From NCBI GenBank assembly GCA_028622995.1, contig JAJQJQ010000014.1, positions 2,046,001 to 2,110,000 of the forward strand: a stretch of DNA of 64,000 bases, read 5' to 3'. Source of the DNA: Panagrolaimus kolymaensis. Lineage: Eukaryota; Nematoda; Chromadorea; Rhabditida; Panagrolaimidae. Shown here one piece after another: positions 33,240 to 45,829 of the stretch (positions within the stretch are counted from its first letter, which is position 1; every line of letters begins with the position of its first letter). The translations under genes were made by a program, and so were the position numbers. The notes under the pieces are model-generated. The model was not told the origin of the DNA. It worked only from the letters and a program-made list of their open reading frames with translations, and did no database searches.

Positions 33240-36004
33240 TTAATTTTCCAAATTTTCACTTCTTGTCCCAACTCGAGAGCTTGTAAGTTTGAATACAGTA
33301 TTATTTGCTTGGCTTCGGCATAAAATATTTTTAGCAATATTTTTAACATTTTGATTAAATGCAAGCATAAATACAGCTTGAGTGGTATCTCGAACATAAA
33401 TGGAAACATAAATTAAACATTTCATTAAAACACTGTGTGAAGTATCGCTATATCCAATTCCATTGAGAATACGAAATTTAAAGAAAAAGCAACCATAAAT
33501 TACAAAAGCCTAAAAAAATTTAAATAAAATAAAATTGGTTTTTATCAGCGAAAAATAAAAAATTTACTTGAAAAAATATAATTAAATCATGATTTTGCTT
33601 TTTTCTTGCAGGTGTAATTGCATTTGTTCCTCCTCCTGATTTATTGGTAGCCGCAGCAACTGGCACATTATTTTTATATTGGTTATAACGAATTTTTGCT
33701 ACTATCATCGCGTATAAGACTAAGGTGATTATTGGAAGATAATCATTGATAATGGTCGTTAACTAAAAAAGAGAAGAGGAAATTAATGAGAAACAACTTT
33801 GTGCAATTTCAGGGTTTGAAGGAATTTAATAAAAAGCTATCTCAAAAAACAAGTAATCAGATTTGTTTTCCAAACTTCTTATCTCCAAAAGAAAAATATA
33901 CAAATCTTGAAATTTGTTTAAAGAATTTTTATAAAATTTATTTGATCTTTCCCTTTCTTGCCATTAATCTTTTTCGTTGTGACAGTTTCGACTTCTAATT
34001 CAAAATTACAAAATTAGAATAATTCTCAAAGAAATAATTTCAAATTTTTTAAAGATAACTGAATCGAAAAATAAATCTATAACTATGTCCAAAATATATT
34101 TTTTAAATGAGACTACCGTAATCGTAATAAAAAAAAGTTGTCCCTATTTGAAGATATGTTTGGCAAGGTCCAAATATTTAAAAGTTTACTTTTAGTTTTT
34201 TTTATTGCTTTTTACAATCATATGGTAATCACATTTTATTTTTTATTCTTCTTTTTTTTTATTGGATACTTGGATTATGATTTTTGCTTACTATTGAATC
34301 ATTCTAATTTTTTTTTGTAAAAATGCATCTTCATTATTTTTTGCATGACTAAAATTCAACATTCGAATTAGCCAAAAAAATGTTAATTTTTTCAAATTCA
34401 AAAAAAATTATTTTGCTTTTCAGATCATTGAATAAAGTCACTAATTGCAACAAGCTTTTTTTTTAATCAAAAGAATTTTTAGCTCCATTGATGACCTTTT
34501 AAATTATTTCTTTTTTATTATGTAGCAAAATATCGTAAAATTTTTACAACTTTTCTAAATGCTATATAGAGAAGCGACAAAGACCACCACCATCAACAAA
34601 AGTGTCAAAAGAACAAGAAAAAGACCAATAAAGGACAAATTAATAAATAAACAAAATAAATGTGACTTACTATTTTAAATATTTCTTTAGGTAATGTGCT
34701 TGTATCACAAACGGAGTAAAATTTGACATCTAAAAATGGAATTATAAATATATAATAAAAAATTATTATGCAAAAAAGCTTGGAAAAGAGCAAAAGATTA
34801 AAAAATAATGGGTAAAGCCGGGCGATTTTGAGATAAATATTCCCCAGCTTTTTTTAGAAAACAAGTGTATTGGGATTTGAAAATTAAAATTCCTCTTGAA
34901 AAGTTAGAAAATTCTTGGAAATAAAATGTGTGAAATTGTTTTATTTAGAATTTTTTTTAAAACAATATTAATACTTTCGTTTCAACAGTAAAATACTTCA
35001 AAACAAAATTAAAGACATTCGTTTTGGGTAATAATTCTAAAATATTTTCGTTTCAAAACCCATATATTTTTAATTTTAAACCTTTCACAAAAAAATACAA
35101 ATAAAACTCACCATCAAAATAATTATTATTTTCAATTGAATTAGGCGTGATCGAAGTATCAAAACAATCAAAAAGAATTTGGCCTCCAACAAATAAAAAC
35201 ACAAGAAACCAAATAAAAATAATTTGTGCAAGACAAAATTTAAATTCCGATGCAAAAGATAATCCGAAAAATATGAATAATCGATGAATGGCGAGTGCGA
35301 GAATAAAAAATAATTCTCCATGATACACGAGAGTTTCAATTATGGCCATCGCAGCAATGTAAGGCTCAGACATGGTTGACTATAATTTAATTTTCAATTA
35401 ATTTTGTTTATTAAAAAAAAGAAATTTTTTTTTATTGTGCCAGTTTTGGAACTTTAAAAAATGAAAAAAATATTTAAAAAGTTTGCGTTTACCTTATCAT
35501 TATCCCATGCAGCGAGAGGAATAACATAAATAAATTTCACAACCAATCCACATAAATTACAAATGAGGATTTGAAAACAATAAATAAAATATGGAAGTTT
35601 TTTCAATGTTGAAAAGCCCTGAAGTCGCAAATCCTATCAAAATATTAGTTTCAATAAAATCAAGTTTAAATAAAATCTATCTAATTTTTTTCACAAAATT
35701 TTTTTTGACTCTTGCAAAAAAATGAAAAAAAAAACTGAGAGTATAAATAACCTCTTCTCTCAAGAAAATGCTAAACGAAAAATTTAAAACAAAAAAATTC
35801 TTTAATTTCAAAAACTAAGCTTTAATTAAAATTTAATAAATTAAAATTTTCTAGAAAAAAACCCCTTTTCTTGAAAGTTTGACTGGATTCTGACAATTCG
35901 AAAACTTTAAAACTTACTTTTAAGAAGACGATCAACAAAAAAGTATTCATACATGTTGACCAAATTCCAAGAACCGTTAAAATAACAAAAGCAAAAACAA
36001 TCAT
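33240..36004 (-). CDS. 7TM chemoreceptor-type GPCR, copy C (334 aa)
   Basis: Minus-strand exons are 36004-35918, 35618-35493, 35379-35112, 34729-34671, 33762-33568 and 33509-33240 (phases 0,0,1,0,0). The product parallels the gene at 43.7-45.8 kb exon for exon: TM1 (LGIWSTCMNTFLLIVFLK), LKKLPYFIYCFQILICNLCG, MSEPYIAAMAIIETLVYHGE with ELFFILALAIHR, FDCFDTSITPNSIEN, FYSVCDTSTLPKEIFK, NDYLPIITLVLYAMIVAKIR, and IYVRDTTQAVFMLAFNQNV in the last TM. I do not recognise the receptor class. Exon 5 carries a Gly/Ala/Thr insert absent from the partner. The upstream open frame contains another ATG at 36094, so the N-terminus is uncertain. Introns 3 and 4 are long for this locus. Confidence 0.82.
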
Positions 36005-37427
36005 CTTTTTTCTTTCTTTTTTTTCAACAGTAAGACCAATATTTTTTTTTTGCTGCAATAAATATGCTCCAAATATAAATTGTGCAACCACCAACTAACT
36101 ATGTAGTTAAATAAAAAATGAAATGAAAGAATAAAATATATACCAATTTTTACAATATTAACTTTATTTTATGGGATGGACGAATCACAGATCTCTCCTC
36201 CTTTTTTTGCTTTTGCGTTATAAAACTTTTTTTTTCTTTTCAATATAAATAAATATAAAATGCACACAAAAAGTAAATAAAATAAATAAAATAAATTGAA
36301 TGAGCTTCTTAATTTAATAATATAAAAAAATATATTAACATTTTTTAAATTTATTTATTAATGGTGTCACTTGTTGTTATCTATCAAAAAAAAGTAGCAT
36401 ACATAAATCAAAGCTAAAAAAGCTAAAGACTAATACCATTAAATTAAAGCAAATTGTAAAAAAAAAAAGAGAGAATAAATGAAGCGAAAAAGAATTTCTT
36501 TTCTGGTGATGTATGTAGTGCCCTTTTGAATTTCAAAATAATTTATTTGGAATACGGTCATGAGTTTGCAAATTTAATAAACAAAAAAATTTTATTTAGC
36601 AAAATTTTAACATTAATTATTTAAAATAAATAAAATGTAAAGCAACCAACCAAAGAAGATAAAAGTAATATGAAAAAAATTGCGGAGTTTGAAAGATTCT
36701 TATTTTTTTGTTTAAATATTAAAAATTTTTGTTTATTTTTTCTTTCTTGAAACGTATTTAAAAAAACATTACGTTTTTATTTTTATTTTGAATATAATTA
36801 ATTCTCCCACACCCAATGAAACTTATATTTTTATTTTTTTTAGATGTGGCGAAAGACAATACAGAAAATGATATATGTATATTCCGGGATTAATGGTAAT
36901 TAATTACGTCACGAAAGTTTATATTTTCTCAGGGAAGTAAAAAAAAAGAAAACTAATTTATCCATTTTTATGTTGATTAGATTCTCAAGGCTTTTTCTGT
37001 TTTGTCAATAAAGTGGATGGACTTCTTCGAATATATTTATAAAATTTAAAACATTTTTCAAAGAAGCGTTTTTGTATTTTTCATTATTTATTAAATATTT
37101 AAAAAGATTAAATGAAAAATCAAACTATCTTTGTTTATATCTAAACTTCATACTTTACTATTCTTCATGCAACAACATTGGTAAATATACTTGTCAAAAA
37201 AAGCCCTCTCGATTTTTGAAATTTCATCATTCCATAAATAATTTTTTACTCAAAAAATAAGATGGCACAATTATCAAAATGATTCAATGAACCATCACTT
37301 TTAAGAAGAATAAAAAAATTTGCATAAAAAATTGCTTGACTCGAAAACAAAGCTTTTATTCATTTTCGCTCAATCAACTTTTTGCTTTCATTCTTTATTC
37401 ATTTGTGCTTAATTTTTTTCGTCAAAG
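36005..37427. other. Intergenic region between the receptor and the ET-like gene
   Basis: It contains the divergent upstream regions of both genes. The last about 100 bp before 37428 align with the 5' flank of the 14-kb ET-like copy (CTTGACT..AAAACAAA, ATTCATTTTCGCT, CATTTGTG(C/T)T, TTCGTCAAAGAT), suggesting a conserved promoter or 5' UTR. No exon is supported. Confidence 0.5.
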
Positions 37428-38113
37428 ATGAAAGTCGTCGTTTTTTTGGTTGTTTTTGCTTCATTTATTTGTTATGGTCATTCAATTTATGGTCCACGAC
37501 GTCATCCTCTGGAATGTTATTTAAATGCTAGATGTATAGCAAAGAATTATTCTAATCATTTGCACCATGTTGAATGTAAGTTTTTTTTATTTTTTTAAAC
37601 TTTTGTTTTTTTTGGTTATATGTTATTTTTTAGATCAAGAGTTAAATTGTGAAGGTAAATGTGCTGGTTGGCAATGTATTGTTGATAATGTTATGTATCA
37701 AATTTATGGATGTGAAAATGACATTAATATTTGCTCTAACAAAGATGAAACTGATTCAAAGTTTTCAAAATATTATACTTATGTTACATGTGAATTAATG
37801 CCTTGTTCATTTCTTGCATTGCAATATGCCGTAAGTTATATTTTTATTTGCCTTTTCACCTTTGTGTTTAATATTATTATTGTAGGTTCGTGAACTTGGT
37901 GATGTTAATCGTTCTGAACTTATGGATGGCGAGTGTAATGTAACGAAAGGAGAACGACTTGGTACAATACCTTTTTCACCAACAACAACAATAGTTTCGT
38001 TACAAGCAGCATCAAGAGTGCCAAATGGAATCAATGCTCTTTCAAAAAATGATGTATTAAAAATTGCTGTTGGAATGGTTCTTTTTGGATGGTATTTTGT
38101 TGCTCATATTTAA
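37428..38113 (+). CDS. ET-like secreted/anchored Cys-rich protein (190 aa), intact copy
   Basis: Exons are 37428-37575, 37634-37830 and 37886-38113 (phases 1 and 0). The signal peptide MKVVVFLVVFASFICYG is followed by CYLNARC, then the core CEGKCAGWQCIVDN...YQIYGC with further Cys (ICSNKDE, VTCELMPC), a Ser/Thr-rich spacer and a hydrophobic C-terminus (LKIAVGMVLFGWYFVAHI) with no cytosolic tail. This tail suggests GPI anchoring or a C-terminal membrane anchor, preceded by a possible small-residue site (NGINALSKN). The Cys spacing resembles the nematode ET module; assignment is by eye. It is the only one of four copies in this window without a lesion, and serves as reference for the other three. 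Confidence 0.82.
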
Positions 38114-38520
38114 TGATAAACTTTACTATTATTGCTTTGTTATCTCATATTTTTGTTTTTGTGTGTTTTATATGTATGTAAAAAAGATAGATAAATATAT
38201 AATAAATTTTCGCTTTTATTTCTTTCAAATGTAGGCTTTAAGAAAAATTATAAAACTTTTTCTATCATAAAAAACAAATAAAACTAGCTTTTCTTTTTCA
38301 CTTTGATCATCTTTCTTATTTTTTATCGCGTAATTTTCATTGTTCCTCTTTTTTTCTCTCTTTTTATTCTTTGATCATTGCAAAGTATAAAAAGCATAGT
38401 TTTATCGCCGCAAAAAAAAAAGAAAAGAAATTTTTTCATTCATTGCTGTTAGTTGCCTTTTTCTTCTTTTTCTCTCTCATTCTTAGAACTTTTTTATTAA
38501 TTAATTATAAAAATTTAAAT

Positions 38521-41500
38521 ATGCGTTTATATTGTTTATCAAGTTTAAATTCTATTCCACCTCAACCATGTAAAATTATTTCATATGAAACTGGTGCCGA
38601 TGAATTAAATTTATCCACAACAAATATTCGTAAAACTCTTAAAAATCTAAAATCCAATGTTTCCAATTCTTTGAAATATAAATTAACTGAAATTTGTATT
38701 GGTTATGAATTTGATGATAGACATAATCAAAATCAGCAATCAGAGCAACAACAACAGCAGCAGCAGCTTCCACCTCGAAAGCTTTATGTTATTAAAATTT
38801 ATCGAGATGATTTTGATCCACAAAATTCTTTAACTTTCAAATTAGTGGTTTGTTTTTTTGAGATTTCTTTTTTTTGTAATAAATATCCTCTTCTTTTTTT
38901 TTTAGAGAGGAATGGTCAAAAAAATAAATTTAGATGATAAAGGATATGCGTTTGATTTATTAATTGCAACTTCGCAAATTAAATTTAAAAAATGTAAAAA
39001 AATTTATTTTGATACCAGAATTAGAATACGTTGTGTAAGTTTTAATTTTAAATATTAGAGTGTTTTTTCTTTCTTAAAAAAATTTACTGACGACGACTGA
39101 TGTTGTTTAGATCAAAAACACATCCGATCGGGGTCTTATAACTCCTGCGGCAGAAAAAGCATACAATGAATTTTCAAAACAAATCGAAGAATTTTGTGCG
39201 ATCGAAAGTTTGGTTTTTTTTCACTCAAAAAAATTATTATCAATTAAATTTTTATATTTAGAAATAAAAGATCCTAATTTATCCTTGGAATTGATTCAAG
39301 AAAAAGCATTCGAAAAATTACATACTTTTAAACTTTCAAATTCAAGTGATATTTCAGTTTTACGCGAAAGATTAAGAAATTTCCAAAGCGCCTTAAACTT
39401 GCTTTGTGATCCTGAGAATGGATGTTATAAAAATATACCCGTTAATGAATATGATCCCGAAACAAAGGAATCAAAAATTTGTCGATTCAATCAAAAAGCC
39501 ATTTGTTTATTTGAATTAAAAGAAACCACTTGTGAGTTGGAGTTTTTTTGATTATTCAATGTTAGGAGATTTAGCAAAAATTCCTAAAAAAATTTAAATC
39601 AAATATTTATCAAAAAGATTTTTATTTTATTTTAGGGTATGCCAAAGGTCCACGAGGTCTTTTAAAAACTCATGCATACAAATATCGTGATTGTCAAGTT
39701 CTTAATTGGTTAAATGGTATAAATATTCCTTTTCTACAAACTGTTTCATTTCTTTCATCTTTTTTTAGTCAAATTAATTGGAATCACCCCAAAAGATTTC
39801 TATTTTCAAAGATTACGTAAAATAAATTTTGAAGCAATGGATTTATGTTTAACAGAAATTTATTTGCATCCAATATTTTTAAATATTAATAAAAATCAAA
39901 TAACTCACATGGAATTGAAGAATTGCCAAATTCAAAGTTTAAGTGATGGCTTTTTTAATATTTTATCACCAAATCTGGATTATTTAAATTTGGAAAATAA
40001 TGATATTACAAATATTTCAAAATCCATTTCAAAATTAATTCAAATTTCAACATTTAATTTAAATGGAAATAAAAATTTATCTGATGATGGAATTCCTTGG
40101 GATGTTTTACCTTCGAGAATCGAATATTTTGGTTTAGAAAAAACAAATATATCTCAAATTCCTGAAGAAATTAAAAGACTTACAATTTTAAAATCTTTTA
40201 AAGCCAGCAGTAATAAATTATCCGTACGTTAGAAATAAATTGCTTAGACATTTTTAGTATCGATAAAATAATTCCACATTTTTTAGTATATTTATTGGAA
40301 AGGTTTTAGTCAGAAAGTTGAAAACATGTTTATTGAAGGTGGAGGTCTACAAATTAATGATATTGAATTAGGTGGCGATGACAGAAATATGCGTTCATTG
40401 GAAATTACAAAATTTCATTTAAAAGTAAAAATTTTAGTTACTAAAATTTTTCTGAAATTTTTAATATTTATTTTTGACTCTAATTTCTAAATTTTTAGAA
40501 CATTGAACCCATAAATTTGCCCAAACGTCTAGTGATTTTAAATTTATCTTCAAATCATATAGAAAATTTAGTGACCGATAATCTTCAAGAGCAACTTCCT
40601 CACCTTAAAGAAATATATTTGCAAAATAACAAATTAAAAAAATTTTCATGTTTCAATATTCCTGAAACTTTGAGAGTTATTAATTTAGATAGAAATGAAT
40701 TGACTTCGATTAGTGATTTGAATTTTTCTGATATTTGGCATAAATTGGCCTTAATATATTCACCCGAATATGGAAATGATAGAGGACGAGATAGAGGGGC
40801 ATGGCAATGGAAATTAAATATATTATCATTAAAATCAAATAAAATTTCTTACATTTCTGAAAAAGAATTAGCAATAATTAAACCAATATTTAATTCAAAA
40901 TCAAGCATTTTTTTGGATGGCAATCAAATTTCTGCCCTTCCTAAAGGATTTGAAAAACTTGGTGCAATTAAAATTTTGGGTTTAAGCAAAAATAAATTTA
41001 ATTTTGATAATGGCGATCTTACTGAAGCTTTATGGAATCGACTCCCTCTACGAATTCAAACTTTATATTTAACTCGAAATAATCTTCGCTCAATTCCATG
41101 TAACTTAAAAAAATATTACATTAAAGAATTACACGTGGATGATTGCAATTTTAATCATATGTGTCCATATTTGCATACAAATATTCAAAATTCACAAACA
41201 ATTATTTGGGTTATAAATATTTCAAAAAATCCTAAAATCAAAAATTTGCTTTTTATTCCATCAAAAATTTATCCTATGCCAAAAAAAGAAGACAAAGCCA
41301 AACATGGTGAAGCACCGCAATTTAATAAAATTCTGGCATCTTCTTCTGGTCCTGCTGCAACAACGATAATAATTACAAATAAAGAAAATGCTAATTTTCG
41401 TGATCTTTCTCGAACAAAATACACAAAAAATGTTTATGAATTTAATGCAGCCAAAATTCAGAACGCCAAATTAAAATGTAAATGTTGTTATGAATGTGCT

Positions 41501-42501
41501 AAACATACTTTAGAACTTTCATTTGAAAATCAAATGGATATAAATATTGACGACGACGATGAAGAAAAAGTTCAAAAGAATGTAAGGTTTTTAATAATAA
41601 AAAAAGAATAGTTTTATGTGGATATTTTTTTTTTCAGGGTCGTCATAGCTTGATATGTTATTGTTGCGCTTCATGTGGTCAAATTACTAATGAACCTTTA
41701 TTTGAACAATATATGGCTATGGATGCTATATTGCAATTTCAAAATGAAGTAATTAACGCTACATATGTTGTGGAATGTGGTTACGTTATCACTAAACTTT
41801 CTAAAGCAACCTTTTCGGTAGGTTTTAATAGTAATCAACCCATTACCCTTGGATTAAATAAAATTAATTTACGGTGAATTTCGTTACTTGCTTCTTTTTA
41901 GCCACCTGTTTACTATGAACCAAGTAAATGGAAAACATTGGTCAAAAGTCGATTGTGTGTTGGATGCAAGAAGGAATTCTTAAATAAAGTCGATATAGCT
42001 TTTGAAGAATTTAACAAAGAAAAACCAAAAAAGAAAAAAATTGTTATGGAAAATGAAAACAATGGTAATGAAGACAACGACACTCCATCAAAAGCCATGG
42101 AAGAACCGCCACGTCGTCGACGAGGACGGCCTCGCAAACATGAAAACCAACAACTTTCTAATCTTAATGGAATAAATGGAGAATATGTAAATGATATGGA
42201 AATGGAATGCGACGAGCCAGGTCAACATTCAAATTTAAGACCTCCTAGACTTCCTCCAGTAGAAAGTTTAATTCGTCATCGTCGCCCTGAGGATTATATT
42301 CCATATTATATTCCTGAGCAATTGCCAATGGATACAACAGAAGGATATATTGTTGCCCCTCCTACTACCATCGAAGGAATAACTCCTGTAGTAGTTAATG
42401 ATGATCCTAATGCTCCTCCATCAAGAATTGTATTATTAAATGAATCTGGACAGCAACAAGTCGCAGGTTGGCAAAGGGTATTGTTGCCTGATGAATATTA
42501 A
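38521..42501 (+). CDS. Large LRR protein with Cys pairs and AT-hook (1,119 aa)
   Basis: Ten exons: 38521-38847, 38906-39034, 39111-39207, 39262-39531, 39636-39716, 39769-40223, 40287-40424, 40499-41581, 41638-41817, 41902-42501. The N-terminal 300 residues are globular with a short poly-Gln run. Leucine-rich repeats follow (for example LDYLNLENNDITNI, LVILNLSSNHIENL, LKEIYLQNNKLKKF, LRVINLDRNELTSI, IQTLYLTRNNLRSI). Then come Cys pairs (CKCCYEC, CYCCASC, CVGC) that could bind Zn, and an AT-hook (RRRGRPRKH, near residue 990) in a basic, disordered C-terminus. N-terminal LxCxxS-like start, central LRRs and C-terminal Cys pairs recall the CRL2 substrate receptor LRR1 (C. elegans LRR-1), but this protein is more than twice that size, so orthology is uncertain. 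Nuclear location is inferred from the AT-hook. Intron 39208-39261 is 54 nt and free of stops. Confidence 0.85.
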
Positions 42502-42849
42502 TAAATTCACAAATTATATTTTAATCCTTTATTATTTTATTTATTGTACAGATATTATTAATTTTTTTATTTTCTTAATTTTTTGTTTGTTGAAAGCGAG
42601 TGGAGTGCAATGCTGCTTCAAAAAAGTTTAAGCACTCCATTGCAAATATGTATAAGGCCATAAATATGATCAGATTCATTACCATCAAAATAAAAGAAAG
42701 CTTCATAAAAAAACATCATAATTAATATCCAACTTTTCTTCCGTAATGCATATATGTAAATTTTGCTTTTGCTTCTTTTTTACTCGCTTTCGTTTCTTTT
42801 TGTTATTCTTTTCTTTTCATCATTCATTCGTGCTTCATTTTTGTCAACC
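42502..42849. other. 3' flank of the LRR gene and promoter of the ET-like pseudogene
   Basis: Contains an 8-bp inverted repeat (TGGAGTGC at 42601-42608, GCACTCCA at 42632-42639) about 100 bp after the LRR stop, plausible as a 3' UTR hairpin. It is otherwise AT-rich; no exon. Confidence 0.55.
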
Positions 42850-43229
42850 ATGAAAGTCGTCAAATCTGCCGCTGCTTTGTTTCTTCTCATTTTTATTCTT
42901 TTTCCATTTTTTGTAACTGCTAAACAAGATAAATGTGTCGAATATCATACATGTATTACAAAAAATTATAAAAAAACAATTAAGTTTCTTTCTTTAAAAT
43001 TTTGCTTCCAATTTTATTAAAATTTATATATATATTTTAAGGTGCAAAGTATTTCAATGTTTGTACATGAGGTGGTTGTGCTGCTTGGAAATGTGTAAAA
43101 AATGGTGTATTTTATTTTGGTTATGGATGTGCTACTGATGCTATGGAAGGCTATACTGTTTGTCATGAATATGGAGAAACTGTATCTGGATGTGGTCCTG
43201 ATCCAACTTGTGCGGTAAAAAAAATTGAT
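42850..43229 (+). pseudogene. ET-like gene fragment: donor lost, in-frame TGA, last exon missing
   Basis: Exon 1 (42850-42979) encodes MKVVKSAAALFLLIFILFPF and C-x5-C, closest to the 26.7-kb copy. Where that copy has ACAA|GTAAGT, this one has ACAA|TTAAGT, so the donor is destroyed; the next GT is out of phase. Exon 2 (43042-43229) contains the core GGCAAWKCVKNG...FGYGC but carries TGA where the 26.7-kb copy has a Trp codon (CT-stop-GGC versus CPWDFC). It ends at a GTGAGT donor, and no third exon with the hydrophobic tail is found before the receptor gene at 43740. Three independent lesions make this a pseudogene. Confidence 0.85.
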
Positions 43230-43739
43230 GTGAGTTAGTTTCTTTTTTTGAAAGCAATTAAGACTTTAATGATTAAATTATAAAAGTCGAAAAAAGATGA
43301 CATTTGTCTTGCATGTAAAAAATATATTAAAAAAAAAATTAAGTTTGTAAAAGTATAAAGATGCAAATAAAATTATTCAACCATTTTTATTTTTTCCTTT
43401 CAAAGCTTAATATTAAAAACTTTTGGGGCAAACAACATCGTTAACATTATAAAATTAAATTATATTTTTATTTTATGGCTTTGGCCACACTTTTTTTTGC
43501 TTTCTAACTTTTTTTGTATTAAATTTATTATTATTTAAATTATTTGACGCTCAGTGAATTTGGTGCTTTTTTAAAATTTTTTCCTTTACTTATTTATTTT
43601 TAAAAGTCTTTGGTAATAAAAAAGAAAAAACGCAATAAAAAGTCAAACAAAAAAAGTTTTATAAATATATTTTTGTCTGCTGTTGTTGTATCCTGTGTTA
43701 TTGTTGGCAGGAATAAAAAACTGAGTAATATTCATTTAA
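43230..43739. other. Intergenic region
   Basis: AT-rich; no third exon of the pseudogene and no other exon found. Immediate upstream region of the receptor gene. Confidence 0.5.
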
Positions 43740-45829
43740 ATGTTCAATTTTAGCAATAATACTATGTTAATTTATGCTGTGATAGTTTTATCTATTCTTG
43801 GAATAATTTCAGCTATATTAAATATATTTCTTTTAATTGTTTTTATTAAAGTATGTTCTTCTTCTTTTCTGACCTTCACATATTTAATTTTTTTTAAAAT
43901 TAAACATCCCAAAATAATTTCATAATTTTCTTGATGGATTTTTTTATAAAAAACCTTTTTAGGCATTTTCAAGCTTAAAAAAGCTACCATATTTTTATTT
44001 TTCTGCTCAAATATTAGCGTGTAATTTAACTGGGTTGGTGGTAAAGTTTGCATATGTTATTCCTAATGCCGCAATGGATAATAATGAAGTGAGTTTCTCC
44101 TTCCGTGTCCCAAACTTCTAAAAAAATTTCTTTTATAACCTAAAATTCAAAATAAATTTTGAAGATTTTGGCCAAAATTGGATTTTTGAAATTTTTTTGA
44201 AATATTTACTTCGAAGTTATAAAAATTTCTAAAAGCTAAACTTTTTTTAGTCTAAAATGCCTGAACCTTATGTAGCAGCGATGGCTTTAGTCGAAACTGT
44301 GGTATATCATGGAGAATTATTTTTTATTCTTGCCCTTGCATTTTATCGTTTACTCGTATTTTTTTCATTTAAATTCATTCAACATCCTGGATTTTGTGCT
44401 GCACAAATTTTATTTTGGTGGTTATGCGTTGGTTTATTTGTTATTGGCCAATGTGTATTTGAATGTTTTGACACTTCCATTTCGCCTAATTCAATTGAAA
44501 ATGGTGTTTGGGATGGTGAGTAAAAAATAATGCGAGTCTAAATGTGCAAACCCATAAACAATTTTTACAAAAATATTCCATTTTTTACCTTTTTTTGTAA
44601 AAAATAAATGTAGACAATTTTTTTAGATAAAATTAAATTTTTATTATTATTTTTGTAAAAAAAATTCTTACTGAGGATTATTTTTTTGCGAGATAAAAAT
44701 AGAAAAAGATATAAATATTTATTTTTTTAAATAAAAATAGAGGCAATCTTTAGTCTTTTTAGTAAAACTATTAACGGCTAAGTACACATTTAATTTTATT
44801 AGAGTGTTTTATAGCTAAATTTGTTTATGAGTGTCTTTAAAAAAAGTTAAATGAATCAAAGTTTCAAAGTATAATACTTTAATAATAAAATTACCGGTGT
44901 AGCCTCGAAAAAAAAGTTATGAGTGCAAAAATTCAATTAAAGTTTTTTCTAGCAATAATTTTAAAATTTGCTATTAATTATTTTTTAGCAAAAACAAATT
45001 TTGCGGAATTCACAAACTTAATTTTTTATTTTAAAGCTTTTTGGTAATTGAATAATGGTTTTACAGGTGTAAGATTTTATGCATATTGTGATACTAGCAC
45101 CACGCCTAAACTTATTTTTAAATACGTAAGTTTTTGAAATATTTTAAATTAAAAATTAAAAATTTATTTCGTTGCTAATATAATTTTTATTATTTTTACA
45201 GATCATAGTAATTTGCAATGATTATTTACCAGCTATTACGCTAGTATTTTATTTGTTGATAATTATTAAAATACGTTTTCATTTAAATTTTAAAACTGGT
45301 AAAATTACTCCAATTTTACAACCAGCTTGTAAAAAGCGGCAACAACAAGATTTGGTTATTTTTTTACAAGTGAGTCAAAGATTTTTTTATATATGAGTTT
45401 TTGTCTTACAACGATTACCCAAAATTTTCTTTGATACCATTGGTTCCAAAACGAAAGCTTGAAAATTTATTTACTTTTAGAATTAAAAAAATTATTTTTT
45501 AGGCCTTTACTACTTATGCTTGCTTTTTCACTAAATTTCGAATTCTTAACACCATTGGTTACGGCGATTCTGAATCATCTCTTAGCATTTTTCTTCGTTG
45601 TTTTATTTATGTCTCTGTTTATGTTCGAGACACGACTCAAGCTGTATTCTTTCTTGGGTTCAATCAAGTTGTTCGAAAACATGCCAAAGAAATTTTATTT
45701 GGACAAAAGAATGATCAAAAAGTTATATTTATTAATCATCGTTCCATCAGTCGCTCAGCTCCACCTCGTGGTAAACTATATGTTCATCAAAAGTCACCGC
45801 TAGCAATGAGACGGAAAACGGCTTTTTAA
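43740..45829 (+). CDS. 7TM chemoreceptor-type GPCR, copy D (351 aa)
   Basis: Six exons: 43740-43850, 43963-44088, 44251-44515, 45067-45125, 45202-45369, 45503-45829 (phases 0,0,1,0,0). Exons 2 and 4 have exactly the lengths of copy C at 33 kb. Features in order: an N-glycosylation-rich N-terminus (NFSNNT), TM1, LKKLPYFYFSAQILACNLTG, MPEPYVAAMALVETVVYHGE, ELFFILALAFYR, the loop CFDTSISPNSIEN, FYAYCDTSTTPKLIF, NDYLPAITLVFYLLIIIKIR, a basic inner loop, and SVYVRDTTQAVFFLGFNQVV in TM7. The C-terminal tail is long and basic (RSISRSAPPRGK...AMRRKTAF). It is intact. Receptor class not assigned; a sensory or peptide GPCR role is inferred. Confidence 0.85.

Noticed and set aside
39213..39261. 49-nt intron starting at TTG|GTTTTT in the LRR gene
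   Set aside because: It would put a stop immediately after the junction; the donor five bases earlier gives correct phase.
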